Source: Magnetovibrio sp. (GTDB lineage Bacteria > Pseudomonadota > Alphaproteobacteria > Rhodospirillales > Magnetovibrionaceae). Taken from it: a stretch of DNA of 64,000 nt. Of this stretch, positions 17,775 through 29,490 are shown piece after piece (the first letter of the stretch is position 1; the number at the start of each line of letters is the position of its first letter). Both the position numbers and the translations under genes were made by a program. Under the pieces are notes generated by a model. That model ran no database searches, had not been told where the DNA came from, and saw only the letters and a list, made by a program, of their open reading frames with translations. The stretch is taken from the NCBI RefSeq assembly GCF_036568125.1, contig NZ_DATCTF010000004.1, positions 186,001 through 250,000 of the forward strand. The letters run 5' to 3'.

Positions 17775-18272
17775 ATGGATCTGGCTAAGCGCATCGAAGC
17801 GATCATTGCACCCTCCGTCGAGGAGTTGGGCTTTGAAATCGTGCGCGTGCAGGTATCGGGGGCACAACACCCGCGCCTGCAGATCATGGCCGAACGCATG
17901 GACGGCACCGGTATCGATGTGGAAGATTGCGCCACCATCAGCCGCACCATTTCGGCGACGCTGGATGTGGAGGACCCGTTTAAGGGGGAATTCACCTTGG
18001 AAGTGTCGTCGCCCGGCATCGACCGACCGCTCACCAGGCTGAAAGACTTTCAAACCTGGGCCGGGTTTGACGCCAAGATCGAAATGCAGGTCGGTGTCGA
18101 AGGCCGTAAACGTTATACGGGCCGCCTGTTGGGGCTCGATGAAAATGAAATGATTCAGATCGAAAGCGAAGAAGGCGAACAATTCTCCTTGCCTTTCGAT
18201 GATGTTCAACGTGCGAAACTGTTGCTGACCGACGAATTGCTCGCGGCGGCCACCACGGAGCAGACCAAATGA
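17775..18272 (+). CDS. rimP: Ribosome maturation factor RimP
   Basis: 30S subunit assembly factor, first gene of the nusA-infB operon. Typical stretches are IEAIIAPSVEELGFEIVRVQ, the VEDCATISRTISATLDVEDP region, and LEVSSPGIDRPLTRLKDF before the C-terminal SH3-like domain. I prefer the ATG at 17775 (AGGA 11 bases upstream). The ATG at 17745 sits against the T-run of the leader terminator and has no Shine-Dalgarno. The stop overlaps nusA's ATG by 4 bases. Confidence 0.94.
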   Translation: MDLAKRIEAIIAPSVEELGFEIVRVQVSGAQHPRLQIMAERMDGTGIDVEDCATISRTISATLDVEDPFKGEFTLEVSSPGIDRPLTRLKDFQTWAGFDAKIEMQVGVEGRKRYTGRLLGLDENEMIQIESEEGEQFSLPFDDVQRAKLLLTDELLAAATTEQTK

Positions 18273-19840
18273 ACACTACGATGCACACCACCGGCGTTCA
18301 CGTGCGCCCTGAACTTTTGACCGTTGCCGACACGGTGGCCCGCGACAAGGGCATCGACCGCGACGAGGTTCTGGAAGCCATGGAACAGGCGATCCAGCGC
18401 GCGGGCCGTTCGAAATACGGGCACGAGCACGACATCCGCGCCCACATCGACCGCAACACCGGCGAAATCACCCTGGCGCGCTACCTCGAAGTGGTCGCCG
18501 ACGATGCGGAAATCGAAAACGAACACACCCAGCAGCCGATTTCGCGCGCCAAGCGCAAGAAGCCGGACGCCGAAGTCGGTGAGTTCATCATCGATCCGCT
18601 GCCGCCGATCGACTTTGGCCGCATTGCCGCGCAAACCGCCAAACAGGTGATCGTGCAAAAGGTCCGCGAAGCCGAACGCAAGCGCCAGTACGAAGAATAC
18701 AAAAGCCGCATCGGCGAAGTCGTCAACGGCATCGTCAAGCGTATCGAATTCGGCAACGTGGTGGTCGATCTGGGCCGTGGCGAAGCGCTGCTGCGCCGCG
18801 ACGAAACGATCCCGCGCGAACACTTCAACAACGGCGACCGCGTGCGCGCGATCATCATGGACGTGCGCGAAGAGCAGCGCGGCCCGCAGATCTTCCTGTC
18901 GCGCACCCATCCCGATTTCATGGTCAAGCTGTTCGCCCAGGAAGTGCCGGAAATTTACGATGGCGTGATTGAAATCATGGCCGCCGCCCGCGATCCCGGA
19001 TCGCGCGCCAAAATCGCGGTGATGAGCAACGACAGCTCCATCGACCCGGTCGGCCCGTGTATCGGCATGCGCGGTTCGCGCGTTCAGGCGGTGGTCGGCG
19101 AACTGCAAGGCGAAAAGATCGACATCATCCAATATTCCGTCGATCCCGCGACCTTCATCGTCAACGCATTGGCGCCCGCCGAAGTGGTCAAGGTGGTGCT
19201 GGACGAAGAAAAGAACACCATCGAAGTGGTGGTGCCCGACGATCAGTTGAGCCTCGCCATCGGCCGTCGCGGCCAGAACGTGCGCTTGGCGTCGCAGCTT
19301 TCGGGCTGGAACATCGACATCCTCACCGAGGCTGAAGAATCCGAGCGTCGTCAGAGCGAATTCCAAGCGCGTACCCAGTTGATCATCGATGCCCTCGATG
19401 TCGACGACGTGATCGCCCACCTGTTGGTCACCGAAGGCTTCACCTCGATCGAGGAAGTGGCGTTCGTGCCGTTGGACGAATTGGCTTCGATCGAAGGCTT
19501 CGACGAAGACGTCGCCGAAGAACTGCGCGCCCGCGCCCGCGGTTATTTGGAACGTCGCGGCGAAGAACTGAACGAAAAGCGCCGCGATCTCGGCGTTGCC
19601 GACGATCTGTTCGAAGTCGAAGGCGTGAGCGCCGAAATGGCTGTGGCGTTGGGCGAAAAGGGTGTAAAAACCCGCGACGATCTGGCCGATTTGGCCGGCG
19701 ACGAGTTGGTGGAAATGATGCCGCCGCTGTTGAAAATGAGCGAAGAGCAGGCCAACGAGATCATCATGGCCGCGCGCGCCCATTGGTTCGCCGACGAAGA
19801 CGCTGCGGCTGAAGACGCCGCCGAAGACGGGGCCGAGTAA
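18269..19840 (+). CDS. nusA: Transcription termination/antitermination factor NusA
   Basis: RNA polymerase-associated factor controlling pausing, termination and antitermination. Domain order is the N-terminal RNAP-binding domain (1-130), S1 (about 140-205, RIGEVVNGIVKRIEFGNVVVD), two KH domains (about 230-375, including RGSRVQAVVGELQGEKIDII and LAIGRRGQNVRLASQL), and two C-terminal acidic-repeat/HhH modules (about 385-510). The very acidic end (DEDAAAEDAAEDGAE) is typical of proteobacterial NusA. It is coupled to rimP by an ATGA overlap and followed by ylxR after 11 bases. Confidence 0.97.
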   Translation: MNTTMHTTGVHVRPELLTVADTVARDKGIDRDEVLEAMEQAIQRAGRSKYGHEHDIRAHIDRNTGEITLARYLEVVADDAEIENEHTQQPISRAKRKKPDAEVGEFIIDPLPPIDFGRIAAQTAKQVIVQKVREAERKRQYEEYKSRIGEVVNGIVKRIEFGNVVVDLGRGEALLRRDETIPREHFNNGDRVRAIIMDVREEQRGPQIFLSRTHPDFMVKLFAQEVPEIYDGVIEIMAAARDPGSRAKIAVMSNDSSIDPVGPCIGMRGSRVQAVVGELQGEKIDIIQYSVDPATFIVNALAPAEVVKVVLDEEKNTIEVVVPDDQLSLAIGRRGQNVRLASQLSGWNIDILTEAEESERRQSEFQARTQLIIDALDVDDVIAHLLVTEGFTSIEEVAFVPLDELASIEGFDEDVAEELRARARGYLERRGEELNEKRRDLGVADDLFEVEGVSAEMAVALGEKGVKTRDDLADLAGDELVEMMPPLLKMSEEQANEIIMAARAHWFADEDAAAEDAAEDGAE

Positions 19841-19851
19841 GGCCGCGGGAT

Positions 19852-20466
19852 ATGAGCGTGCGCACCGCGACCGAGCGCCGCTGCATCGTGTCGGGCGAGA
19901 CGAAAGACAGCGCGGAAATGCTGCGTTTCGTCATCGGCCCGGGCGACGAAGTGGTGTTCGATGTCGCCGGTAAGCTGCCGGGGCGGGGATTATGGTTGTC
20001 CGCGCGGCTGGATATGTTAAAAACGGCCGCAGCCAAAGGCGCATTTGCGCGTGCGGCTAAAGCCAGGGCCAAGGTGCCCGACACGCTGATCGACGACGTG
20101 ACGCGGTTGCTCAAGAGCCGCTGCCTCAGTCGTCTCGGTCTTGCCCGTCGTTCCGGCGATTTGGTGCAAGGCTTTGACAATGTCCGCGCCAGTTTAAAGG
20201 CGCACAAACCGGGCCTTCTCATCGAAGCCGCCGATGGCGGCGAGGATGGCCGGGAAAAGATTACGCGCCTGGCCCCGGACGTTCCGGTGGTGGCGCTGTT
20301 TACGGCCGAAGAGATCGGCCTCGCCATCGGCCGCGACAACGCGGTGCACGCGCTGATCGCGCCGGGCAAGATGGCGGAAGCATTTTTGCGAGACGCCGGC
20401 CGGTTGGCGGGTGTTTTGGACCAGCCGCTTGCGGGTAACGTGAACCCGGGCGGCACACTGGATTGA
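19852..20466 (+). CDS. YlxR-type RNA-binding protein (DUF448 plus L7Ae-like)
   Basis: Conserved gene of the nusA-infB operon. The N-terminal DUF448 domain (about residues 1-90) has ERRCIVSGETKDSAEMLRFV and the PGRGLWLSARLDML segment. The C-terminal half (about residues 100-190, LSRLGLARRSGDLVQGF) has a ribosomal L7Ae-like fold. The fused two-domain form is usual for alphaproteobacteria, whereas Firmicutes encode the parts separately. It is thought to act on nucleic acids or translation, but the exact role is not established. Confidence 0.88.
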   Translation: MSVRTATERRCIVSGETKDSAEMLRFVIGPGDEVVFDVAGKLPGRGLWLSARLDMLKTAAAKGAFARAAKARAKVPDTLIDDVTRLLKSRCLSRLGLARRSGDLVQGFDNVRASLKAHKPGLLIEAADGGEDGREKITRLAPDVPVVALFTAEEIGLAIGRDNAVHALIAPGKMAEAFLRDAGRLAGVLDQPLAGNVNPGGTLD

Positions 20467-20505
20467 GAGCCGACCAATTCGAGCTAAGCTCGAAAACGGA
20501 GTGAT

Positions 20506-23118
<2,613 letters not shown>

Positions 23119-23160
23119 GGTTGGACCCTCGCCGCACGCATTCTGTTTAGGGCATATGCT

Positions 23161-23616
23161 ATGACTCGTCACGGCCACCATCATTCGGCAAAAGGGCCGA
23201 GCCAACGCCAATTGCGCGTGGGCGAGGAACTGCGCCATGCGCTGGCGTGGATTTTGGAACGCGGCGAACTGCGCGATCCGGCGCTGGCGACCACGCCGGT
23301 GACGGTGACCGAAGTGCGCGTCAGCCCGGATTTGAAGAACGCCACCTGTTTCGTCACGCCCTTGGGCGGCGGCGACGCCGAAGCGGTGAAAACCGTCATC
23401 GACGCGTTGGGCCGGGCGCGCAAATTCCTGCGTCACGAAGTGGTGCGCAAGGTGAACTTGAAATTCGCCCCGCAACTGCATTTCGAACACGACACCTCGT
23501 TCGATTTTGCCGGTCACATCGACCAATTGCTGCACAGTCCCGAGGTTGCGCGCGACCTGCATCGCGATGACGACGCCGATATTGAATTCGACGGCGAAAG
23601 CGACGAGACCGCCTGA
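23161..23616 (+). CDS. rbfA: Ribosome-binding factor A
   Basis: Small KH-type 30S maturation factor needed for 16S 5'-end processing and cold adaptation. Key segments are [38 protein letters not shown], and [19 protein letters not shown]. The 151-residue protein has an acidic C-terminal tail. Its stop codon overlaps the truB ATG by one base (TGATG), a sign of coupling. Confidence 0.95.
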   Translation: MTRHGHHHSAKGPSQRQLRVGEELRHALAWILERGELRDPALATTPVTVTEVRVSPDLKNATCFVTPLGGGDAEAVKTVIDALGRARKFLRHEVVRKVNLKFAPQLHFEHDTSFDFAGHIDQLLHSPEVARDLHRDDDADIEFDGESDETA

Positions 23617-24554
23617 TGGCGCGTAAACGTAAGGGCCAGCCGGTTCACGGTTGGGTCGTTTTGGACAAAGCCAAAGGTCTCAGCTCGTCTCAAGCCGTGG
23701 GCAAGGTGCGGTTTCTGCTCAACGCGCAAAAAGCCGGTCATGGCGGTACGCTCGACCCGCTCGCCAGCGGGATATTGCCGATCGCGGTGGGCGAAGCGAC
23801 CAAAACCATGTCGTTCGTCATGGATGGCGCCAAGACCTATCGCTGCTGGGTGCGCTTCGGCGAAGCGCGCAGCACCGACGACGCCGAGGGCGAGGTGATC
23901 GAAACCTCCGCCAAACGGCCCACGGCCGCCGAAATCGAAGCGGTTCTGTCCGAATTCGAAGGTGACATCGAACAAATCCCGCCGGTCTATTCCGCGATCA
24001 AGATCGACGGTCAGCGCGCCTATAAGCTGGCTCGCCAGCAAGAACCCGGCGATCAAGAGATCGAGATGAAACCGCGCACCGTGCACATCGATCGGGTGTG
24101 TCTGGTCGAGATGCCTGAACCGGATCTCGCCGTGATCGATGTGGATTGCGGAAAAGGTACGTATATCAGGTCGTTAGCACGCGATTTGGCGGTGCGTTTG
24201 GGGACCGTCGGCTACGTCGCCGATTTGCGCCGGACGCGCGTCGGTCCATTTCGCGAAAATAGGGCGATTTCGCTGGATTCGTTGGAGTCTCTGGGGCATA
24301 GTGCGCGCCTCGAAGAAGCCGTGCTTCCGATTATGACCGCGCTGGACGACATCCCGGCGCTGGCCTTGACGGAAGCCGAGGCTGGAAACATGCGGCATGG
24401 CATGTCCGTTCCGGCGCTGACCGTTCTCAATCGCACACCCGATGTGAAGGTGTCCCAAGGGGAAACGGTCGTTGTCATGAACGGGGATACGCCGCTTGCT
24501 CTGGCCAGGATCGAAGGTGGAGATATCCGCCCGATCCGTGTTCTCAATCTCTAA
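23616..24554 (+). CDS. truB: tRNA pseudouridine(55) synthase
   Basis: Makes pseudouridine 55 in the T-arm of tRNA. The catalytic Asp lies in KAGHGGTLDPLASGILPIAVG near residue 47, with GWVVLDKAKGLSSSQAV at the N-terminus and the conserved IPPVYSAIKIDGQRAYKLAR. The C-terminal TruB_C/PUA-like region has a GDIRPIRVLNL end. 312 residues fits. It is the last coding sequence of the rimP-infB run before rpsO, which starts 15 bases downstream. Confidence 0.96.
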   Translation: MARKRKGQPVHGWVVLDKAKGLSSSQAVGKVRFLLNAQKAGHGGTLDPLASGILPIAVGEATKTMSFVMDGAKTYRCWVRFGEARSTDDAEGEVIETSAKRPTAAEIEAVLSEFEGDIEQIPPVYSAIKIDGQRAYKLARQQEPGDQEIEMKPRTVHIDRVCLVEMPEPDLAVIDVDCGKGTYIRSLARDLAVRLGTVGYVADLRRTRVGPFRENRAISLDSLESLGHSARLEEAVLPIMTALDDIPALALTEAEAGNMRHGMSVPALTVLNRTPDVKVSQGETVVVMNGDTPLALARIEGGDIRPIRVLNL

Positions 24555-24569
24555 ACACAGGAGTACACG

Positions 24570-24839
24570 ATGTCGATTACTGCAGAGCGCAAACAAGAGC
24601 TCATCAAAGAATACGCAACCAAGCCGGACGATACCGGTTCCCCCGAGGTGCAGGTCGCCGTTCTCACCGAACGGATTGTCAATTTGACCGAACACCTGAA
24701 GACTCACAAAAAAGATCACCACTCGCGCCGCGGGCTGCTGATCATGGTCGGTCAGCGCCGCCGTCTTCTGGACTACACCAAGAAGAAGGACCAAGCGCGC
24801 TACGAGAGCCTGATCAAGCGCCTCGGCCTGCGCCGCTAA
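24570..24839 (+). CDS. rpsO: 30S ribosomal protein S15
   Basis: Primary binder of the central domain of 16S rRNA. The 89-residue sequence has the standard S15 stretches [50 protein letters not shown] and KRLGLRR. AGGAG stands 6 bases before the ATG. It is followed by a terminator, then pnp, the conserved rpsO-pnp order. Confidence 0.98.
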   Translation: MSITAERKQELIKEYATKPDDTGSPEVQVAVLTERIVNLTEHLKTHKKDHHSRRGLLIMVGQRRRLLDYTKKKDQARYESLIKRLGLRR

Positions 24840-24848
24840 GGTGCATAC

Positions 24849-24887
24849 GGCCAGTCCTCGAAACGGGGGCTGGCCGTTGGTCTTTTT
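24849..24887 (+). terminator. Rho-independent terminator after rpsO
   Basis: GGCCAG/CTGGCC (24849-24854 with 24870-24875) closes a hairpin with inner CC/GG pairs. A TCTTTTTG tract follows at 24881-24888. Confidence 0.87.
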
Positions 24888-24925
24888 GTCCGTCCATTGA
24901 TCTCCACCTCAGGACAAAAAGACGA

Positions 24926-24953
24926 GCCCCGTGCCGGATGGCCGGGCGGGGTT
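24926..24953 (+). promoter_or_regulatory. GC-rich stem-loop in the pnp leader
   Basis: CCCCG/CGGGG (24927-24931 with 24947-24951) encloses CCGG-ATGG-CCGG. There is no T-run, so it does not look like a terminator. In E. coli a stem in the pnp leader is cut by RNase III and is needed for PNPase autocontrol. This hairpin is placed similarly, about 65 bases before the start codon, but equivalence is inference. Confidence 0.4.
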
Positions 24954-25017
24954 AAGGCAGGAACTGTTGGCGGGCAAGAAACTAGGGCCTGCCGATTGAT
25001 TTGAAGGAAAGTTAAGT

Positions 25018-27147
25018 ATGTTCAAGGAATTTAGGAAAGAACTCGAATGGGGCGGCCGCACGCTGGTTTTCGAAACCGGTAAGATTGCGCGTCAGGCCTC
25101 CGGCGCCGTGATGGCGACCTATGGCGAAACCAAAGTGCTGTGCACCGTGGTGGCCATGGACTCCGAGCGTCCGGGTATCGACTTCTTCCCCCTCTCGGTT
25201 CACTACCAAGAAAAAACCTATGCCGCCGGTCGCATTCCGGGCGGCTTCTTCAAGCGTGAAGGCCGTCCGTCGGAAAAAGAAACGCTGACCTCGCGTTTGA
25301 TCGACCGTCCGATCCGCCCGCTGTTCGCCAAAGGCTTCAAAAACGAAGTTCAGGTCATCTGCACCGTGGTTCAGCACGATATGGAAAACGATCCCGATAT
25401 CGTCTCCATGGTCGGCACCTCGGCCGCTCTGTGCATTTCCGGCGCGCCCTTCATGGGTCCGATCGGCGGCGCGCGCGTCGGCCGCATCAACGGTGAGTTC
25501 GTGCTCAACCCGCACCTCGACGAGATGCCCAATTCCGACCTCGACCTGGTGGTCGCGGGTACCAAGGAAGGCGTGCTGATGGTCGAATCGGAAGCCAACG
25601 AACTCAGCGAAGAAGTGATGCTGGGCGCGGTGAGCTTCGGCCACCAGGCTTTCCAGCCGGTGATCGACGCGATCATCGAACTGGCCGAACATTGCGCCAA
25701 AGAACCGATGGCTCTGGCCCCGGCGCCTGCCGGCGTCGACGACGTCAAAGCCAAGGTCAAGGAATTGGCCGAAGCCGGTCTGCGCGATGCGTACAAGATT
25801 TCCGACAAGCTGGAACGTCAAGCCGCCGTGGCAGCCGCCAAGGATGCCGCCACCGCCGTGATCAAAGGCGAGTTCGACGCCGATCTTTTGGACTCGGTTC
25901 TGGCCGATGCGTTCAAATCGTTGGAAAAGAACATCGTGCGTATGTCGATCCTGGAAACCGGCGTGCGTATCGACGGTCGCGACACCAAGACCGTTCGTCC
26001 GATCGTCACAGAAGTCGGCGTTCTGCCGCGTGCACACGGTTCGGCGCTGTTCACCCGCGGCGAAACCCAGTCGATCGGCGTTGCCACGCTGGGCACCGGT
26101 TCGGATGAGCAGATCATCGATGCACTCGAAGGATCTTATCGTTCGCACTTCATGCTGCACTACAACTTCCCGCCGTACTCGGTCGGCGAAGCCGGTCGCT
26201 TCGGCGCCACGGGCCGTCGCGAAATCGGTCACGGCAAGTTGGCCTGGCGCGCCATCCACCCGGTGATGCCGAGCAAGGAAGACTTCCCCTACACCATTCG
26301 CGTGGTGTCGGAAATCACCGAATCCAACGGCTCTTCGTCGATGGCCACGGTGTGCTCGACCTCTTTGGCGCTGATGGACGCGGGCGTTCCGCTGAAGCGC
26401 CCGGTTGCGGGTATCGCCATGGGTCTGATCAAGGAAGACGCCGGCGTTGCGGTTCTGTCGGACATCTTGGGTGATGAAGATCACCTCGGCGACATGGACT
26501 TCAAGGTTGCCGGTACCGATCAGGGCATCACGTCGCTGCAGATGGACATCAAGATCACGTCGATCACGTCGGAGATCATGGAAACGGCACTGGAACAGGC
26601 GAAAGCCGGTCGTTTGCACATCCTCGGCGAAATGGGTCATACCATCGATCACGGTCGTGAAACCGTCGCTGCGACGGCACCGCGCATCGAAACGTTCAAG
26701 ATCAACAAAGACAAAATCCGCGACGTTATCGGCGCGGGCGGCAAGGTGATTCGCGAAATCTGCGAAACCACCGGCGCCAAGGTCGATCTGGACGACGACG
26801 GCACCGTCAAGGTTGCCGCCGTGGACGCGAGTGCCATGCAACAAGCCATCGATTGGATCAAAGGCATCGTTGCCGAGCCGGAAGTCGGCATGATCTACAC
26901 CGGTAAAGTGGTCAAGATCATGGACTTCGGCGCATTCGTGAACTTCATGGGTCCGCGCGACGGTCTGGTGCATATTTCCGAATTGGCGAACTACCGCGTC
27001 GAAAAAGTCGGCGACATCGTCAAGGAAGGCCAGGACGTGAAGGTCAAGTTGATCGGCATCGACGATCGCGGCAAAGTGAAACTGTCCATGAAGGTGGTCG
27101 ACCAGGAAACCGGCGAAGAAATCGCGCCGGAAAAGAAGGCCGACTAA
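25018..27147 (+). CDS. pnp: Polyribonucleotide nucleotidyltransferase
   Basis: 3'-to-5' phosphorolytic exoribonuclease of the RNA degradosome. Two RNase PH domains (about residues 10-225 and 315-545) flank the helical PNPase domain, followed by KH (about 555-615, [19 protein letters not shown]) and S1 (about 620-690, [21 protein letters not shown]). The second PH core shows [14 protein letters not shown] and the conserved [20 protein letters not shown]. 709 residues is standard. AAGGAAAG lies before the ATG. Confidence 0.98.
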   Translation: MFKEFRKELEWGGRTLVFETGKIARQASGAVMATYGETKVLCTVVAMDSERPGIDFFPLSVHYQEKTYAAGRIPGGFFKREGRPSEKETLTSRLIDRPIRPLFAKGFKNEVQVICTVVQHDMENDPDIVSMVGTSAALCISGAPFMGPIGGARVGRINGEFVLNPHLDEMPNSDLDLVVAGTKEGVLMVESEANELSEEVMLGAVSFGHQAFQPVIDAIIELAEHCAKEPMALAPAPAGVDDVKAKVKELAEAGLRDAYKISDKLERQAAVAAAKDAATAVIKGEFDADLLDSVLADAFKSLEKNIVRMSILETGVRIDGRDTKTVRPIVTEVGVLPRAHGSALFTRGETQSIGVATLGTGSDEQIIDALEGSYRSHFMLHYNFPPYSVGEAGRFGATGRREIGHGKLAWRAIHPVMPSKEDFPYTIRVVSEITESNGSSSMATVCSTSLALMDAGVPLKRPVAGIAMGLIKEDAGVAVLSDILGDEDHLGDMDFKVAGTDQGITSLQMDIKITSITSEIMETALEQAKAGRLHILGEMGHTIDHGRETVAATAPRIETFKINKDKIRDVIGAGGKVIREICETTGAKVDLDDDGTVKVAAVDASAMQQAIDWIKGIVAEPEVGMIYTGKVVKIMDFGAFVNFMGPRDGLVHISELANYRVEKVGDIVKEGQDVKVKLIGIDDRGKVKLSMKVVDQETGEEIAPEKKAD

Positions 27148-27162
27148 CTCCATTCCAAGATT

Positions 27163-27207
27163 CGGGGCGGCCCTCATCGTTTTGAGGTGTCCGCCCCGAT
27201 TCTTTTT
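27163..27207 (+). terminator. Rho-independent terminator after pnp
   Basis: CGGGGCGG/CCGCCCCG (27163-27170 with 27191-27198) plus an inner CCTCA/TGAGG pair form a long stem. TTCTTTTTC follows. Confidence 0.92.
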
Positions 27208-27318
27208 CGCTACGTTTGTTGTATGATATGTCTCACAAGTGACTAATTTTTGTGACACATTCATGTATGCTTATGCTGTGGCCCCAATATGGATTGGAGC
27301 CATTGATCCGGAGGTTCC

Positions 27319-28716
27319 GTGAAAACGCTCAATTCCTATAAAATGTCCGGCAAGGACGTACTGCCCTTGGTGGAAGGCGGCAAAGGCGTTGCCGTATCCA
27401 ACGGAACCACTGCAGGCGCATGGGCCAAGGCCGGCGGCATCGGCACGTTTTCGTGTGTGAACCCGGACAGTTACGCCGAAGACGGCACGTACATTCCGCA
27501 GGTTTATCACGGCAAGACACGCTCCGAGCGGTTTGAAGAATTGAAGGCTTACGCCATTCGCGGCGGCATCGAACAGGCGAAAATCGCCCGCGATGTTTCC
27601 GGTGGCGAGGGCCGTATCCACATGAACGTGCTGTGGGAAGCGGGCGGCACGGTGCCGATTTTGCACGGCGTCCTCAGCGAAGTGGGGGAATTGGTGCACG
27701 GCATCACCTGCGGTGCGGGTATGCCTTACAAGGTTGCCGAAATCGCCGCTCAGTACGGCATCAATTATTATCCGATCGTGTCTTCGGCGCGTGCGTTCAA
27801 CGCCCTCTGGAGGCGCTCTTACAAAAATTACGCAGACCTTTTGGGCGGCGTGGTTTACGAAGATCCGTGGTTGGCCGGCGGTCATAACGGGCTGAGCAAC
27901 GTCGAAGATCCCAACGAACCGCAAGATCCCTATGGCCGCTGTCTCGAACTGCGCAAGGTGATGAACGGCTACGGCCTCAACCATGTGCCGATCGTCATGG
28001 CCGGTGGGGTGTGGTATCTGCGCGACTGGGAAGACTGGATCGACAATGAAGAGCTCGGTCCGGTGGCATTTCAGTTCGGCACCCGTCCGCTGCTGACTCA
28101 GGAAAGCCCCATCATGCAGGCGTGGAAAGACCGGTTGCTGAACCTCAAGGAAGGCGACGTCTACCTCAACCGCTTCAGCCCCACGGGCTTTTATTCGTCG
28201 GCGATTCGCAACCCGTTCCTCGACGATCTGGTCGGACGTTCCGAACGCCAAATCGAATACCGCACCAAACCGGAAGCGCCGTTCACGGCCGAGCTTCCGT
28301 TGGGTCCGCGCGGACGCATTCACTACGTCAAAGCCGAAGATTTGCCCCGCGCCCAAGCGTGGATCGATGCCGGTCAATCCGAAGCGATGAAGACCCCGGA
28401 CGACACCATGGTGTTCGTCACCCCGGAAAAATCCAAGCAAATCCTGCAAAGTCAGGCCGAATGCATGTGCTGTCTGTCGCAGTGCCGGTTTTCCAACTGG
28501 GCCGACAACGAAGAGGGCACCAACGGCAAGCGCGCCGACCCGCGCTCGTTCTGCATTCAAAAGGCGCTGCAGCGCGCGGCGCATGGCGGCGATCTGGACC
28601 AAAGCCTGATGTTCGCGGGTCACAACGCTTACAAATTTGCGCAAGACCCGTTTTACGCAAATGGCTTCATTCCGACCGTTAAGCAGCTGGTGGACCGTAT
28701 CCTCACGGGCGATTGA
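27319..28716 (+). CDS. FMN-dependent nitronate monooxygenase-like oxidoreductase
   Basis: TIM-barrel flavoprotein of the nitronate monooxygenase / 2-nitropropane dioxygenase family. Family marks are GTTAGAWAKAGGIGTFS near the N-terminus, HGITCGAGMPYKVAEIA, VPIVMAGGVWYLRDW (FMN phosphate region) and FGTRPLLTQES. At 465 residues it is longer than typical class I enzymes (about 320-360), with an extra C-terminal 100 residues containing ECMCCLSQCRFSNW, a tight cysteine cluster that could bind metal or an Fe-S cluster. The GTG start has GGAGG upstream. It is transcribed alone between pnp and irr. The physiological substrate is unknown. Confidence 0.82.
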   Translation: MKTLNSYKMSGKDVLPLVEGGKGVAVSNGTTAGAWAKAGGIGTFSCVNPDSYAEDGTYIPQVYHGKTRSERFEELKAYAIRGGIEQAKIARDVSGGEGRIHMNVLWEAGGTVPILHGVLSEVGELVHGITCGAGMPYKVAEIAAQYGINYYPIVSSARAFNALWRRSYKNYADLLGGVVYEDPWLAGGHNGLSNVEDPNEPQDPYGRCLELRKVMNGYGLNHVPIVMAGGVWYLRDWEDWIDNEELGPVAFQFGTRPLLTQESPIMQAWKDRLLNLKEGDVYLNRFSPTGFYSSAIRNPFLDDLVGRSERQIEYRTKPEAPFTAELPLGPRGRIHYVKAEDLPRAQAWIDAGQSEAMKTPDDTMVFVTPEKSKQILQSQAECMCCLSQCRFSNWADNEEGTNGKRADPRSFCIQKALQRAAHGGDLDQSLMFAGHNAYKFAQDPFYANGFIPTVKQLVDRILTGD

Positions 28717-28925
28717 TCGAGGGATTAATCAGGCGCTAAATAACCACACAAAAATTACTGTCTTTTGTTTTTGCGTGTGAAATCAAGTTATGCTTAACTG
28801 ACTGCAATAAGTCTAAACTGAAACAACCTCATAAGAGGTTGGTGGACCTCGGCTCTACTTGATCCATGTCAAGGACGGGGGCTGATCGGTTCGAGCAGTA
28901 TGAGGCAGATGTAATGGGAGTCACC
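28717..28925 (+). promoter_or_regulatory. AT-rich upstream region of the irr-like gene with an inverted repeat
   Basis: No gene is apparent. AACCTC-ATAA-GAGGTT (28825-28840) is a perfect 6-bp-arm inverted repeat about 85 bases before the start, a possible operator or leader hairpin. The stretch around 28735-28815 is clearly more AT-rich than neighbouring coding DNA. Confidence 0.4.
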
Positions 28926-29333
28926 ATGAGACCTTACGCACAAGTTCTTGATCAGCTTCGCACCGCAGGATTGCGCCCAACCCGCCAACGTTTGGCACTG
29001 GCGCGGTTGTTGTTTGAAAACGGCGCGCGTCACGTGACGGCGGAAATGCTCCATGCCGAGGCCCAGGACGCGACCATCAAAGTCTCGCTGGCGACGGTTT
29101 ACAACACCTTGCACCAGTTCACCGAGGCCGGTTTGCTGCGCGAAATCGTGGTCGACCCGACTCGCTCATACTTCGACACCACCACGCATGAGCATGGCCA
29201 CTTCTTCCATGAAGGCACAGGCCATCTGCAAGACATTCCCGGCGGCCAATTGCAGCTGGCGGCGATGCCGAACGCGCCCGAAGGCACGAAAATTTCCGGA
29301 ATTGACGTCGTCATTCGCCTGACAGAAAATTAA
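28926..29333 (+). CDS. Irr-like Fur family transcriptional regulator
   Basis: Fur-superfamily winged-helix regulator of the alphaproteobacterial Irr (iron response) type. The DNA-binding part shows QLRTAGLRPTRQRLALARLL, ARHVTAEMLHAEA and VSLATVYNTLHQFTEAGLL. The second half has the heme/metal region HEHGHFFHEGTGHLQDIP, resembling the Irr HxH motif rather than the HHDH of Fur. The N-terminal heme regulatory motif of Bradyrhizobium Irr is absent. I favour the ATG at 28926 (GGGAG 5 bases upstream). Longer starts at 28914 and 28866 are in frame. It lies upstream of the rubrerythrin operon, a plausible target because erythrin-type iron proteins are known Irr targets. Confidence 0.82.
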   Translation: MRPYAQVLDQLRTAGLRPTRQRLALARLLFENGARHVTAEMLHAEAQDATIKVSLATVYNTLHQFTEAGLLREIVVDPTRSYFDTTTHEHGHFFHEGTGHLQDIPGGQLQLAAMPNAPEGTKISGIDVVIRLTEN

Positions 29334-29352
29334 TTAGTAATAAAATCAATGT

Positions 29353-29385
29353 GATGGAGTTCTTTTTAGAAGAACTCCATCTTTT
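29353..29385 (+). terminator. Rho-independent terminator after the irr-like gene
   Basis: A perfect 12-bp inverted repeat (29353-29364 with 29370-29381) with a 5-base loop is followed by TTTT. The centre reads TTTTTAGAAGAAC, which also resembles part of an Irr-box half site, so a second role as an operator is possible. Confidence 0.85.
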
Positions 29386-29387
29386 GG

Positions 29388-29415
29388 TTGACCCTGCGTT
29401 TCAAGGGGCTATAGT
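29388..29415 (+). promoter_or_regulatory. Sigma-70-type promoter of the rubrerythrin operon
   Basis: TTGACC (29388-29393) and TATAGT (29410-29415) are separated by 16 bases, directly after the irr terminator and 76 bases before the rubrerythrin start. Confidence 0.55.
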
Positions 29416-29490
29416 TTGTCACCGAGCGGCGCAGTATTCAGCCGTCCGTCGTTATCTTTTTTTGCATTCATCTGATCAGAGGAGGCCACT

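Noticed and set aside
27233-27255. Possible CRP/FNR site before the nitronate monooxygenase-like gene
   Set aside because: The arms TCACAA and TTGTGA are in the inverted order relative to TGTGA-N6-TCACA and the spacing is 11 bases, so it does not match.
25012-27264. Minus-strand open frame of about 750 codons
   Set aside because: Antisense of pnp with typical shadow composition. pnp on the plus strand has full motifs.
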